The notes: a model not told the origin generated them from the letters alone. 54,427 nt of DNA from an uncultured bacterium (GCA_905216025.1 CAJMSE010000022.1:1-54427); one strand, 5' to 3'. Counted from the stretch's first letter, positions 1-7,950 are shown. Made by a program: numbers and translations.

Positions 1-100
1 GGGGGGGGGGGTGTTTTTGTGTTTTTCCCCTTTCTTTTTTTCCTCCTCTCTTCCATTTTTTTTTTTTTTTTTTAATAAACCCCCTGGGGCCGCGCCCCCA
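1..100. other. Homopolymer-rich window edge
   Basis: A run of about 11 G, then pyrimidine-rich sequence and a run of about 18 T, followed by a short GC-rich palindrome (GGGGCCGCGCCCC) at about 87-99. No gene is visible. It lies 3' of pta, where an acetate kinase gene would commonly follow in Bacteroidales. It may be true low-complexity DNA or a contig-end artefact. Confidence 0.6.
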
Positions 101-135
101 CAACTCGTCATTCGTAATTCAACATTCGTAATTAT
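101..135. repeat. Family F repeat, partial copy
   Basis: One arm of the ATTCGTAATT repeat. It closely matches the right arm of the full element at 49254-49287, and it abuts the pta stop codon at 132-134. Confidence 0.65.
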
Positions 136-1142
136 TTTTTGGAATCCATTGCCTGACAAGCGGTGATGGCCACCATCTTGTATATATCGTCTACCGAGCA
201 GCCGCGGCTCAAGTCGTTCACCGGGCGGGCTATTCCTTGGAGGATGGGGCCGAGTGCCTCTGCGTCACCGAGACGCTGTACGAGCTTGTAGCCGATGTTT
301 CCAACTTCGAGGTTGGGGAACACGAGCACGTTGGCGTGTCCGGCGATGTCGCTGCCCGGAGCCTTCTTCTCGCCAACGGCGGGCACGAGGGCGGCGTCGG
401 CCTGCAGCTCGCCGTCTACTTTCATCTCGGGAGCCATCTCCTTGGCTATTTTTGTGGCCTCAACAACCTTGTCCACCACCTCGTGCTTGGCGCTGCCCTT
501 CGTCGAGAAGCTCAGCATGGCCACGCGCGGGTCGGCGAATCCGGCGACGCTCTTGGCCGTCTGTGCCGTGCACACGGCAATCTGTGCCAGCTGGCCGGCA
601 TCGGGCATGGGCGTCACGGCCACGTCGCCGACGACGAGAATGCCGTTCTCGCCATACTGCGGCTGCTTCGTGATGAGCAGCATCGCGCCGCTGACGCAGC
701 TGATGCCCGGGGCGCACTTGATTATCTGGAGTGCGGGGCGCAGCGTGTCGCCCGTGGTGCTGAGCGCACCGCTTATCTGTCCGTCGGCGCCCTCGGTCTT
801 GATGATCATGCAGCCGAGATACAGCGGGTTCTTCACCAGTTCGCGGGCCTGCTCTATCGTCATGCCCTTCTTCTTGCGGAGCTCGGCCAGCAGCGTGGCA
901 TACTCCTCGCTCTTCGGGTTGTTCTCGGGGTCGATGAGTGTGGCCTTGCCGATGTGCTCCAGTCCGTACTCCTTGCACATGGCCTCCACCTTTGCGGGGT
1001 TACCTATCAGGATGAGGTCTGCAATGCCGTCGCGCAGCACCATGTCGGCTGCCTTCAGTGTGCGCTCCTCCTCTGCTTCGGGGAGCACGATGCGCTGCTT
1101 GTTGTTCTTAGCGCGTTCAATGATTTGTTGTACTAAATCCAT
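132..1142 (-). CDS. pta: Phosphate acetyltransferase
   Basis: Interconverts acetyl-CoA and acetyl phosphate, the first step of the cytosolic Pta-AckA acetate/ATP pathway. The 336 residues match the short, single-domain Pta form without the N-terminal regulatory domain found in enterobacteria. Typical PTA_PTB family stretches are visible: GQISGALSTTGDTLRPALQ near residue 121, GDVAVTPMPDAGQLAQIA near 172, GELQADAALVP near 244, and the C-terminal PGSDIAGHANVLVFPNLE near 262. The start MDLVQQIIERA fits family N-termini. No ackA is seen in the window; it could lie beyond the left edge. A TAACTTTG box upstream (1196-1203, minus strand) suggests its own promoter. Confidence 0.96.
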   Translation of the reverse strand: MDLVQQIIERAKNNKQRIVLPEAEEERTLKAADMVLRDGIADLILIGNPAKVEAMCKEYGLEHIGKATLIDPENNPKSEEYATLLAELRKKKGMTIEQARELVKNPLYLGCMIIKTEGADGQISGALSTTGDTLRPALQIIKCAPGISCVSGAMLLITKQPQYGENGILVVGDVAVTPMPDAGQLAQIAVCTAQTAKSVAGFADPRVAMLSFSTKGSAKHEVVDKVVEATKIAKEMAPEMKVDGELQADAALVPAVGEKKAPGSDIAGHANVLVFPNLEVGNIGYKLVQRLGDAEALGPILQGIARPVNDLSRGCSVDDIYKMVAITACQAMDSKK

Positions 1143-1195
1143 AGTTGTTTTATAAAGTTGTGTTTTCTATGTATCGTGTGGAATGTTTCCGACCA

Positions 1196-1203
1196 CAAAG
1201 TTA
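1196..1203 (-). promoter_or_regulatory. Predicted -7 box for pta
   Basis: TAACTTTG on the minus strand matches the Bacteroidetes -7 consensus TAnnTTTG and lies 54 nt upstream of the pta start. No clear -33 TTTG is visible. Confidence 0.5.
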
Positions 1204-1258
1204 TGAAAAATAATCCGAAAAGGGCGGTCCGCCCCTGCGGAAAATTCGTCTGCGGCCC

Positions 1259-2044
1259 TTATTCACCGTTCAGCGACATCTCTTGCGTGAGTATGCTCTC
1301 GAGCTTTTCGGCCGAGAGGCGCTGCTGGAACGTGCCCTTTATGGCCGTGGTGATGCCTCCGGTCTCCTCCGACACCACGATGGCTATGGCGTCGCTCTCC
1401 TGCGAGATGCCCATGGCCGCGCGGTGGCGCAGGCCCAGCTCCTTCGGAATGTCGAGGCTGTGCGATACCGGCAGGATGCACCCGGCGGCCTTTATCCGCC
1501 CTTTCGACACTATCATGGCGCCGTCGTGCATGGGCGAGTTCTTGAAAAAGATGTTCTCGATGAGGCGCTGGCTTATCTTCGCGTCGGTCAGCTCGCCGGT
1601 GTCCACGATGTCGTCGAGCGGCGCCACGCGCTCTATCACTATCAGCGCCCCCACCTTTCGCTTGCTCATGGCCAGGCAGGCCAGCACTATCTGTGTGACG
1701 CCCTCCTTGTCTTGCTCCGTCCCCGCGCCGCTGCCGCTTGAGAAGAGGCGCATAAAGAGCTTCATGCGCTGGTGGGCGCCGATGTTGTATAGGAATTTGC
1801 GTATGTCTTCCTGAAAGAGTATGATGAGGCCTATCACTCCCACGCTGACGAGCTTGTCCATGATGGAGCCGAGCAGCCGCATCTCCAATATCTGCGAGAG
1901 GAAGAGCCACAGCACCACGAATACCATGATGCCGATGAAGACATTTAGCGACCGCGACTCCTTCATCAGTCTGTAGATATAGTAGAGCATCAGTGCCACG
2001 AGCAGGATATCTATGACATCCTTTATTCCGAATTCAAAGAACAT
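1259..2044 (-). CDS. cdaA: Diadenylate cyclase, CdaA type
   Basis: Makes cyclic di-AMP from two ATP at the inner membrane. The N-terminus has three hydrophobic segments (about residues 9-24, 36-52 and 62-77), followed by a DisA_N catalytic domain. The catalytic motifs are intact: DGA at 174-176 (MHDGAMIV) and RHR at 206-208 (GLRHRAA). The 261-residue length is normal for CdaA (also called DacA). It lies 14 nt downstream of folP on the same strand, a folP-cdaA order common in Bacteroidales, so the two are probably co-transcribed. No CdaR-like regulator gene follows. Confidence 0.95.
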   Translation of the reverse strand: MFFEFGIKDVIDILLVALMLYYIYRLMKESRSLNVFIGIMVFVVLWLFLSQILEMRLLGSIMDKLVSVGVIGLIILFQEDIRKFLYNIGAHQRMKLFMRLFSSGSGAGTEQDKEGVTQIVLACLAMSKRKVGALIVIERVAPLDDIVDTGELTDAKISQRLIENIFFKNSPMHDGAMIVSKGRIKAAGCILPVSHSLDIPKELGLRHRAAMGISQESDAIAIVVSEETGGITTAIKGTFQQRLSAEKLESILTQEMSLNGE

Positions 2045-2058
2045 ATATTTGTTTTAGC

Positions 2059-2955
2059 TTACCGTTGATTGTCTTTCCATGCGCCGCCGCATGCCGATGC
2101 GAGGCATCCGGCCAGCCTGACGGCCTCCACGGCCTCCTTCACGTCGTGCACGCGCAGTATCGACGCGCCGCGCTCGAGCGCCATCGTGTTCAGCACCGTG
2201 GTGCCGTTGAGCGCCTCGTCGGGAGTCACCCCGAGCGGGCGGAATATCATCGACTTGCGCGATATGCCCGCCAGCACGGGCAGTCCGAGTTCGAGCAGGC
2301 GGTCCATGGCGGCCAGTATGGCGTAGTTCTGCTCCACGGTCTTGCCGAAGCCGAAGCCCGGGTCGAGTATGATGTCCTTCACCCCGGCGGCGTGCAGCAT
2401 CAGCGTCTCCGCCGCAAAGGCCTTCATCATCTCCGGCAGCGTGGAGCGCACGGACATCAGTATGTAGGGCACGCCGAGCCGTCCGGCCATGGCGAACATC
2501 GGGGGCACAGCGCCGTCCTCGGCCTCGGGGCCGCTGCCGGCCTCCGTGCCGCCGAACGCCCCGCGGGTGTTGCCCTCCGAGACGTCGTTTATTATCGCCG
2601 CGCCATACTCCTCGACGGCCATCCGGGCCACGTCGGGGCGGAACGTGTCTACGCTCAGCACGGCGTCGGGCAGTTCGCGGCGCACCGTGGCCAGCCCCTT
2701 CCTGAGCCGCTCCGTCTCCTCGGCCTCCGTCACCTGCGGTGCTCCGGGGCGCGTAGAGAACGCCCCCACGTCAATAATGTCGCCCCCCTGCGCGGCAATC
2801 TCGCATGCCCGGCAGGCAATGTCGTGCTCCGTCTGCTTGCGGCTTCCGGCGTAGAACGAGTCGGGCGTGACGTTCAGTATGCCCATCACCTTCGGCGTGG
2901 CGAGGCTCATCAGCCTGCCGCCGGCGTTTATCGTGTAGTCTGGTGGTACTCTCAT
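2059..2955 (-). CDS. folP: Dihydropteroate synthase
   Basis: Condenses 4-aminobenzoate with dihydropterin pyrophosphate in folate synthesis; target of sulfonamides. Visible motifs are ILNVTPDSF near the N-terminus, IIDVGAFSTRPGA, ILDPGFGFGKT and GISRKSMI. I chose the start MRVPPDYTINAGG at 2955, where alignable sequence begins; an in-frame ATG lies three codons upstream. One oddity is a Gly/Glu/Ala-rich stretch after INDVSEG (about 17 extra residues) before FAMAGRLGVPYILM, longer than in the homologues I recall. A TAAATTTG box at 2962-2969 would place the transcript start almost on the ATG, so the mRNA may be nearly leaderless. Confidence 0.95.
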   Translation of the reverse strand: MRVPPDYTINAGGRLMSLATPKVMGILNVTPDSFYAGSRKQTEHDIACRACEIAAQGGDIIDVGAFSTRPGAPQVTEAEETERLRKGLATVRRELPDAVLSVDTFRPDVARMAVEEYGAAIINDVSEGNTRGAFGGTEAGSGPEAEDGAVPPMFAMAGRLGVPYILMSVRSTLPEMMKAFAAETLMLHAAGVKDIILDPGFGFGKTVEQNYAILAAMDRLLELGLPVLAGISRKSMIFRPLGVTPDEALNGTTVLNTMALERGASILRVHDVKEAVEAVRLAGCLASACGGAWKDNQR

Positions 2956-2961
2956 CATCTG

Positions 2962-2969
2962 CAAATTTA
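2962..2969 (-). promoter_or_regulatory. Predicted -7 box for folP-cdaA
   Basis: TAAATTTG on the minus strand matches TAnnTTTG and sits 7 nt before the chosen folP ATG. This implies little or no 5' leader. Confidence 0.45.
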
Positions 2970-3013
2970 CTCATAATAATCGTAAATCGATGACAAATGT
3001 GGTGCTAATTTCG

Positions 3014-3021
3014 TAACTTTG
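3014..3021 (+). promoter_or_regulatory. Predicted -7 box for upp
   Basis: TAACTTTG matches TAnnTTTG, 25 nt before the upp ATG. It lies about 45 bp from the divergent folP box, so the two genes share one short divergent promoter region. Confidence 0.6.
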
Positions 3022-3046
3022 CGGCTGCAAACATTACTTTAATACA

Positions 3047-3706
3047 ATGAGAATAGTAAACTTCAGCGATACAGACTCCGTCATGAACCGTTATCTGGCG
3101 GAAATACGCGACGTGGAATACCAGAAGAACCGCCTGCTCTTCCGCAACAACATAAGGCGCATCGGCGAGCTGATGGCCTACGAGATAAGCAAGACCCTCC
3201 GCTACGAGGAGCTCCCCGTGACCACTCCCCTCGGCACCGCGGCCGTGCGCCTGCCGGCAGACGAGGTCGTCATCGGCACCGTCTTCCGTGCCGGCCTGCC
3301 CCTGCACGAGGGCTTCCTGAGCGTGTTCGACCATGCGGGGAGCGCCTTTGTCAGCGCCTACCGCGACTATACCGACGAGGCGCACACCGAAGTGGGCATA
3401 CATGTGGAGTATCTCGCCTCGCCCCGCCTTGACGGCAAGACCTTCATCATCGCCGACCCGATGCTTGCCACGGGTGGCAGCATGGAGATGGCCTGCAGGG
3501 CATTCCTCACCAAGGGAACGCCCGCACGTACGGATATCGCCTGCGTGATAGCCACCCCGGAGGGCATCGAGCATGTGCGCCGCACCTTCCCCGACGACAC
3601 GACGACGGTGTGGTGCGCCGCGATAGACGAGCGGCTGAACGCCAACAAGTATATCGTTCCCGGCCTCGGAGATGCCGGCGACCTCTGCTTCGGAGGCAAA
3701 GACTGA
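3047..3706 (+). CDS. upp: Uracil phosphoribosyltransferase
   Basis: Salvages uracil to UMP using PRPP in the cytosol. The PRPP-binding loop reads IADPMLATGGSM (135-146), preceded by the family segment VFRAGLPLHEGF (79-90). The C-terminal uracil-binding segment YIVPGLGDAGDLCFG is intact. Length 219 residues is slightly longer than the usual 208-212, mainly through the N-terminus. It is divergent from folP and is followed by a 22-bp-period palindrome array rather than a classical terminator. Confidence 0.96.
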   Translation: MRIVNFSDTDSVMNRYLAEIRDVEYQKNRLLFRNNIRRIGELMAYEISKTLRYEELPVTTPLGTAAVRLPADEVVIGTVFRAGLPLHEGFLSVFDHAGSAFVSAYRDYTDEAHTEVGIHVEYLASPRLDGKTFIIADPMLATGGSMEMACRAFLTKGTPARTDIACVIATPEGIEHVRRTFPDDTTTVWCAAIDERLNANKYIVPGLGDAGDLCFGGKD

Positions 3707-3729
3707 CGTCGGGAGCGGCTCACGGGTCT

Positions 3730-3836
3730 GTTACGTGCCGCAGGTAACGGTGTTACGTGCCGCATGTAACAGTGTAACGCGTGGCACGTAACAGTGTTAC
3801 GCATGGCACGTAACAGTGCGACACGCCACAGGTAAC
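3730..3836. repeat. Array C1: five 22-bp-spaced dyads
   Basis: Five 19-bp imperfect palindromes such as GTTACGTGCCGCATGTAAC start at 3730, 3752, 3774, 3796 and 3818, each separated by exactly 3 bp (GGT, AGT, AGT, AGT). The outer GTTAC/GTAAC arms are conserved while the middle varies between GTGCCGCA and its inverse-like forms. The same architecture recurs at 32387 and 44229. It lies between upp and murF. Confidence 0.9.
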
Positions 3837-3838
3837 AC

Positions 3839-3930
3839 GCCTTTGCGCCCTTGACCCTTGCCTTTGCGCCTTTGGGGCTTTGCGTTAAAAAACTCTCGCC
3901 TTTGCGTTTGAATACCCGCATCTTTGCATT
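3839..3930. repeat. TTTGCG-phased continuation of C1
   Basis: TTTGCG or TTTGCA recurs at 3842, 3863, 3879, 3901 and 3923, giving spacings of 21, 16, 22 and 22 bp. It looks like a degenerate extension of the 22-bp array. Its last unit contains CATCTTTG, a near-match to the -7 box, ahead of murF. Confidence 0.5.
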
Positions 3931-3986
3931 TAGATAATAAAAAGAATCTGTTAGATATAAAAATAGGTACAGAAATGAAGCGTAAT

Positions 3987-5324
3987 ATGGATATAGCGGA
4001 ACTCTACCGCCTGTTTGAGGAGCATCCCGTGGTGACAACCGACAGCCGCGACTGCCCCGAAGGCTCAATCTTCGTGGCCCTCAAGGGGGCGTCGTTCAAC
4101 GGCAACAGGTTTGCTGCCGCCGCCCTTGAGAAAGGCTGTTCGTGGGCCGTGGTCGACGAGGAAGAGTATGCCGCGGGCGACCGCACCGTGCTTGTCGGCG
4201 ACTGTCTGAAGACATTGCAGCAGCTCGCACGCCACCACCGCCGCGTCATGGGCACCCCCGTGGTGGGCATCACCGGCACCAACGGCAAGACGACGACCAA
4301 GGAACTCACCTCGGCCGTGCTCTCGCGCAAGTACAGCGTGCTCTTCACCCAGGGCAACTTCAACAACGACATAGGCGTGCCGAAGACGCTGCTGCGCATC
4401 AGCCGCAGCCACGACATCGCCGTCGTCGAGATGGGGGCGAGCCATCCGGGCGACATCAAGACGCTGGTAGACATCGTCGAGCCCGACTGCGGACTCATCA
4501 CCAATGTTGGCCGCGCCCACCTGCAGGGCTTCGGCTCGTTCGAGGGCGTCGTCCGCACCAAGGGCGAGCTCTACGACTTCCTGCGCAGCCGCAGCGGCAG
4601 CGTCACCTTCCTGAATGCCTGCGACGAGAATCTCGCGGCCATCTCTGCCGGCCTGCCGTCGGTGGTGAGATACGGCCGTCGCCCCTGCGACGCTCCCGCC
4701 GCCGAGTGCGCGGGCATCGCCGTGACGGGCGAGGTCACCGGCTGCTCGCCGTTCCTCAGCTTCCGCTGGTGCGAGCGCGCTGCCGACGGCACCGTCATAG
4801 GCGGCGTGCACGACGTGGATACACATCTGATAGGAGCTTACAACATAGACAACATGCTCGCCGCGGCCACCATTGGCCGCCATTTCGGCGTCTCGGCAGA
4901 AGACATCTGCGCCGCTCTGGCGTCGTACGTGCCGGGCAACAGCCGCTCGCAGCTCACCGTCACGGAGCACAACCGCCTGATAGTGGATGCCTACAACGCC
5001 AACCCCACGAGCATGACCGCCGCGATAGAGAACTTCCGCGACATGGACGCCGCGGGCAAGATGGCCATCCTCGGCGATATGGGCGAGCTGGGCGCGGTCA
5101 GTGCCGCCGAGCACGGCCGCATCGTGCGGCTGCTCTCCGACTGCGGTTTCGGCGACGTATGGCTTGTGGGCAGCGAGTTCGCCCGCACCGAATGTCCTTT
5201 CCGTAAGTTTGCCGATGTGGAGGCCGTGAAGGCCGAGATTGCCGCCGCGCGCCCCGAGGGGCGATGCATCCTGATAAAGGGAAGTCACAGCACCGGCCTC
5301 TGGCAGCTTCCCGAGATGCTCTGA
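3987..5324 (+). CDS. murF: UDP-MurNAc-tripeptide-D-Ala-D-Ala ligase
   Basis: Adds D-Ala-D-Ala to the UDP-MurNAc tripeptide, the last cytosolic step of peptidoglycan precursor synthesis. Mur ligase domains appear in order: an N-terminal uridine-binding part with VTTDSRDCPEGSIFVALKG, the central P-loop GITGTNGKTTT (about 94-104), the NNDIGVPKTLL segment, VVEMGASHPGDI, and a C-terminal domain with VDAYNANPTSM and AILGDMGELG. I start at MDIAELYRLF (3987) because homologues begin there; an in-frame ATG at 3975 is possible. The gene stands alone after array C1 and its product cooperates with Ddl, encoded at 23074. Confidence 0.95.
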   Translation: MDIAELYRLFEEHPVVTTDSRDCPEGSIFVALKGASFNGNRFAAAALEKGCSWAVVDEEEYAAGDRTVLVGDCLKTLQQLARHHRRVMGTPVVGITGTNGKTTTKELTSAVLSRKYSVLFTQGNFNNDIGVPKTLLRISRSHDIAVVEMGASHPGDIKTLVDIVEPDCGLITNVGRAHLQGFGSFEGVVRTKGELYDFLRSRSGSVTFLNACDENLAAISAGLPSVVRYGRRPCDAPAAECAGIAVTGEVTGCSPFLSFRWCERAADGTVIGGVHDVDTHLIGAYNIDNMLAAATIGRHFGVSAEDICAALASYVPGNSRSQLTVTEHNRLIVDAYNANPTSMTAAIENFRDMDAAGKMAILGDMGELGAVSAAEHGRIVRLLSDCGFGDVWLVGSEFARTECPFRKFADVEAVKAEIAAARPEGRCILIKGSHSTGLWQLPEML

Positions 5325-5347
5325 CATCACCTTGCGTGCCACCGGCG

Positions 5348-5500
5348 CAGTAGGGACAGAGTCTTGTCTTTGTCCGCAGCCCGCAAGGGCTTTTGGCTGG
5401 GAAATATTTTTTTTTTTTTTATATAATATTTTTTTATAATTTCTGCCCTTTAATACGCCTTTGGGGGGGGGGGGAAAAGACAAGACCCTGTCTCTACAAC
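5348..5500. repeat. Family A REP pair A1/A1' (MITE-like)
   Basis: A GTAG-footed REP (GTAGGGACAGAGTCTTGTC, about 5350-5400, with an AGCCCGCAAGGGCT hairpin) faces an inverted partial copy ending TCTCTACAAC at about 5475-5500. Poly-T (5406-5420) and poly-G (5463-5474) runs lie between them. The arrangement resembles the two ends of the RAYT element at 15261-15946 with the gene removed. Confidence 0.75.
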
Positions 5501-5510
5501 GTGGCCTCCC

Positions 5511-5546
5511 TTCTCCTCCCCTTTGGGGAGGTCGGGAGGGGCTTTC
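5511..5546. repeat. Family B repeat B1
   Basis: CTCCCCTTTGGGGAG hairpin followed by GTCGGGAGGGGC, directly beside the A1' repeat in the murF 3' region. Confidence 0.8.
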
Positions 5547-5701
5547 GTGTGGCTCCCTCTAAAAGGCAAGTGAGCCCTCGCCGTCGCCTTGCTGTATGTT
5601 GTAAAGATTGCTGTTGTTGCTCCGACACAGGTCTCACTTGCTGTTATAGTCAAGTCATAGTTTTACAAAAGTTGCTGGTTATGGTATCATGGTTTTAAAG
5701 A
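5547..5701. other. Intergenic, nothing recognised
   Basis: The segment between repeat B1 and the stop codon of the small outer-membrane protein gene holds no convincing gene, promoter or terminator. Confidence 0.5.
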
Positions 5702-6244
5702 TTAGAATCTGAATCCAGATTCAATGAACACATTATATGTATCCTTCATGCCTGGAGTGTGATATGATGTGTGTCTCAGACCAAGACCGGATATGGCGGC
5801 AGGTTTCTTGCTGTTATATAGGTATAATCCTATTTCGTATGATGTGAACTTTATTTCGTTATGACTTAACGTCGAATTTATTGCCGCACGGACATCAATG
5901 GCACTGCTTTCATTGAAGATAAGCTTTTCTCTATTGCTTTGAAACACTCTATATCCGATGCCACCGCCTATTGCGTCAGGTGTACGTAAGAATGTGCGTC
6001 CGTCTTCGTTGCTGTACAGCGTTAGCCTTGGTGTATAGTTAAATGTAACAGATAGCTTGTCGGCAGGCTTTACTCCGACAGATAATCTGAGAGAAATAGG
6101 TTCTATCCCATGCTGTCTAAACTCGTAGTTGATGGCACTTTCACAGAAAATAAAGCGCGGGGAAACTGTATCATCGTTATTGTTGCCAGCCATAAGGAGG
6201 CTTGGAAAAGCCCATAGAAAGGCTATAAATAAGCGTTTAATCAT
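5702..6244 (-). CDS. Small secreted or outer-membrane beta protein
   Basis: I do not recognise the family. The 180-residue product starts at MIKRLFIAFLWAFPSLLMAG, a Sec signal peptide with predicted cleavage after the AG, so the ATG at 6244 is preferred over upstream in-frame ATGs that lie inside the preceding gene. The mature part alternates polar and hydrophobic residues (for example SLRLSVGVKPADKLSVTFNY) and ends in a terminal Phe (FIESGFRF), as outer-membrane beta-barrels do. It begins 11 nt after the stop of the upstream lipoprotein gene, so the two are probably co-transcribed. Base composition is more AT-rich than the surrounding genes. Confidence 0.7.
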   Translation of the reverse strand: MIKRLFIAFLWAFPSLLMAGNNNDDTVSPRFIFCESAINYEFRQHGIEPISLRLSVGVKPADKLSVTFNYTPRLTLYSNEDGRTFLRTPDAIGGGIGYRVFQSNREKLIFNESSAIDVRAAINSTLSHNEIKFTSYEIGLYLYNSKKPAAISGLGLRHTSYHTPGMKDTYNVFIESGFRF

Positions 6245-6254
6245 AATTCTTTTT

Positions 6255-7262
6255 TTATTTATTGAAAACGTCAGGATTCCATAATCTATAGCTTGAGAAT
6301 GCGACATTGATACAAATCCTTAGTGATAGCTTTTCATCTTCGTTAGCATTGGATTTATTTATAATATCCATTACAGATTCGCTGTATTCAATGCACTCAT
6401 CAGTGCTTTCTATTTCTCCTAATCCATTGACATAGGTTTCAATTACATCAATTAAATCTGCCATCTTAGGATTGTTCTTTCTCAAGTTTATATAGTAGCT
6501 ATTCAATATGTCCTCTTCTGCACTGCCCTGTATAAAAGAGTTGGTCGCGATATTTCCAATCAGTTCGGAATCGTTGTATAATTGCCCTTCATTTAAATTA
6601 AATTCCCGCTCAAGTTCTTTTGCTACTTCAATAGTTAAATCTTTGGGTGTAATATTCTGCCAGTATTTGACACTGTTGTGTTTATCCAATAGCGACAGAA
6701 TAACTTTGTTATGGTAGTATCCCGCACTATCTTCTTTCATCTGAATATTTGTATTACGGTCTAATTTCAATACGGTCTCGTCAACCTCAGCTCTCGTCAT
6801 ATTCTTGAAAATGCTATCGTTGTTATAATATATCGTTGTTTTCCGAGGTGATTTATTGTTGTTTGGGTTGGGGTCGACAGTTTGAACATCATCTTTGAAT
6901 AAAAGATCAACGACTTTGGAAAAAGACGAACTGATAGCACCTGTTACAGCACCAGGGAATCCACCGCTCTTTAATCCGTCTGCAGCGCCTCTGGCATCAG
7001 CTGCAACAACTGTTTTGATACCCTTCCATAGATTCTTAATGGAAAACCCTCTTGTATCATCATTATATATGAAAGGAGGAATTCCAAGTCTTTTTGTATT
7101 GATACTGTCAATACTATAGCTTATCTGCTGTAAAGTGGATTTGTTGTCTATGGTTACCACACTCACTTTTTCAGATGAGCCTAAGTTTTCTTCATTGCTG
7201 CACGATGTAAATACACTTGTTGCAATCATGATGCCCATAAGACCAAATTTAAGTCTTTTCAT
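6255..7262 (-). CDS. Lipoprotein of unknown function
   Basis: The start at 7262 gives MKRLKFGLMGIMIATSVFTSC, a lipoprotein signal with Cys about residue 21 (lipobox VFTSC-SNEE); the longer upstream ORF adds only untypical sequence. The 335-residue product has a small Ala/Gly-rich stretch (ADARGAADGLKSGGFPGAV then TGAISSS) reminiscent of double-glycine bacteriocin-like segments, then an Asn-rich linker and a mostly helical, acidic C-terminal half. I recognise no catalytic motif. It is AT-rich compared with neighbours and probably in an operon with the small beta protein downstream. Immunity, bacteriocin-like or surface roles would be guesses. Confidence 0.65.
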   Translation of the reverse strand: MKRLKFGLMGIMIATSVFTSCSNEENLGSSEKVSVVTIDNKSTLQQISYSIDSINTKRLGIPPFIYNDDTRGFSIKNLWKGIKTVVAADARGAADGLKSGGFPGAVTGAISSSFSKVVDLLFKDDVQTVDPNPNNNKSPRKTTIYYNNDSIFKNMTRAEVDETVLKLDRNTNIQMKEDSAGYYHNKVILSLLDKHNSVKYWQNITPKDLTIEVAKELEREFNLNEGQLYNDSELIGNIATNSFIQGSAEEDILNSYYINLRKNNPKMADLIDVIETYVNGLGEIESTDECIEYSESVMDIINKSNANEDEKLSLRICINVAFSSYRLWNPDVFNK

Positions 7263-7390
7263 TTTCTTGTTGTTAAATTGTAAATAGATAATTGAATTGT
7301 TCCCTCTCTCTGAGCGTTCGGGAGTTGTTCCCATTTTAGGCATGGCTGCCTTATTATAAAGTAGCGCTATAAATATAATCTGATTACTTG
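7263..7390. other. Short AT-rich spacer, no motif seen
   Basis: Lies between the lipoprotein gene and the DUF3244 stop codon. No TAnnTTTG box is seen on the minus strand, so the lipoprotein gene may read through from the DUF3244 promoter. Confidence 0.4.
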
Positions 7391-7780
7391 TTATAGTTCG
7401 ATACTTCCTATGAAGCCGATGTTTCCGTATGTCAACCTTATTATATACTCTCCCGACAGGCTCTCCGGCAGGGCGTATGTCCGGCTGTCGGCGGTGATGA
7501 TATCTTCGTATATCACCGTCTCCTCATCTTTGGCAGAAAGCAGTTCGATGCCGTATCCCGTCATGTCGGATTCAAAATATAGCGTGTGGTTGTCTATATA
7601 TACATTGGGAATGCGAGCCGGAGCCTTGGGCTTAGAGTTTGAGTTAGAGCCAAGCTCATCTATATTACATCTTATTTGAAAGATGATTCTTTCATAGATG
7701 TTGCTGTATTCACCGTACTCGGCAGAGCAATGTAATGATGCGATAAGCATGCATGCGATAAAAACAAACTTTCTTTTCAT
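7391..7780 (-). CDS. DUF3244-like small secreted protein
   Basis: The 129-residue product has a clear Sec signal (MKRKFVFIACMLIASLHCSA), a short linker with SNSKPKAPARIP, and a compact all-beta domain with the spacing typical of Bacteroidales DUF3244 proteins (VYIDNHTLYFESD, then EDIITADSRTYALP and GEYIIRLTYG). No function is established. It is preceded by a strong promoter with two matching direct-repeat sites, and the next gene upstream encodes a membrane TPR/HTH regulator. I infer that this gene is the regulator's main target. Confidence 0.75.
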   Translation of the reverse strand: MKRKFVFIACMLIASLHCSAEYGEYSNIYERIIFQIRCNIDELGSNSNSKPKAPARIPNVYIDNHTLYFESDMTGYGIELLSAKDEETVIYEDIITADSRTYALPESLSGEYIIRLTYGNIGFIGSIEL

Positions 7781-7805
7781 ACTTTTGGTTTTAAAATTGC
7801 TGCTG

Positions 7806-7837
7806 CAAAAGTATGAAAGAAAGTTTTTGCCGCCAAA
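7806..7837 (-). promoter_or_regulatory. Promoter of the DUF3244 gene
   Basis: On the minus strand, a -33 TTTG (7834-7837) is followed after 20 bp by the -7 box TACTTTTG (7806-7813). Both match the Bacteroidetes sigma consensus with ideal spacing. Confidence 0.8.
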
Positions 7838-7844
7838 TAAATCG

Positions 7845-7862
7845 AGTACACATAGTACACAC
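7845..7862 (-). promoter_or_regulatory. Direct-repeat operator 1
   Basis: Reads GTGTGTACTATGTGTACT on the minus strand: two GTGTACT half-sites on a 9-bp period, centred just upstream of the -33 box. A second copy lies at 7914-7931. Confidence 0.65.
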
Positions 7863-7913
7863 CTATCGGCATGGCAGCTGGTAATAAGTTGATAATACGG
7901 GCATTATGAGCAA

Positions 7914-7931
7914 AGTACATTTAGTACACAC
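7914..7931 (-). promoter_or_regulatory. Direct-repeat operator 2
   Basis: Reads GTGTGTACTAAATGTACT on the minus strand, 15 of 18 identical to the site at 7845-7862 and 69 bp further upstream in the same orientation. Confidence 0.6.
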
Positions 7932-7950
7932 TTGCTCTTTTACTCGCATT

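Noticed and set aside
237..1136. Long plus-strand ORF opposite pta
   Set aside because: Its translation is a shadow of the high-GC pta gene, with His/Val/Leu-rich composition and no domain; similar antisense ORFs oppose nearly every GC-rich gene in the window.
3730..3836. CRISPR array
   Set aside because: Repeat units are 19-bp palindromes with 3-bp gaps, so there are no spacers of 25-40 bp, and no cas genes are present.
3367..4068. 233-codon minus-strand ORF across array C1
   Set aside because: It overlaps upp, the array and murF in antisense; its sequence is translated repeat without domain features.
5461..5474. Phase-variable poly-G tract controlling a gene
   Set aside because: The G12 run lies between REP copies, not within a promoter or reading frame, so a switch role is unsupported.
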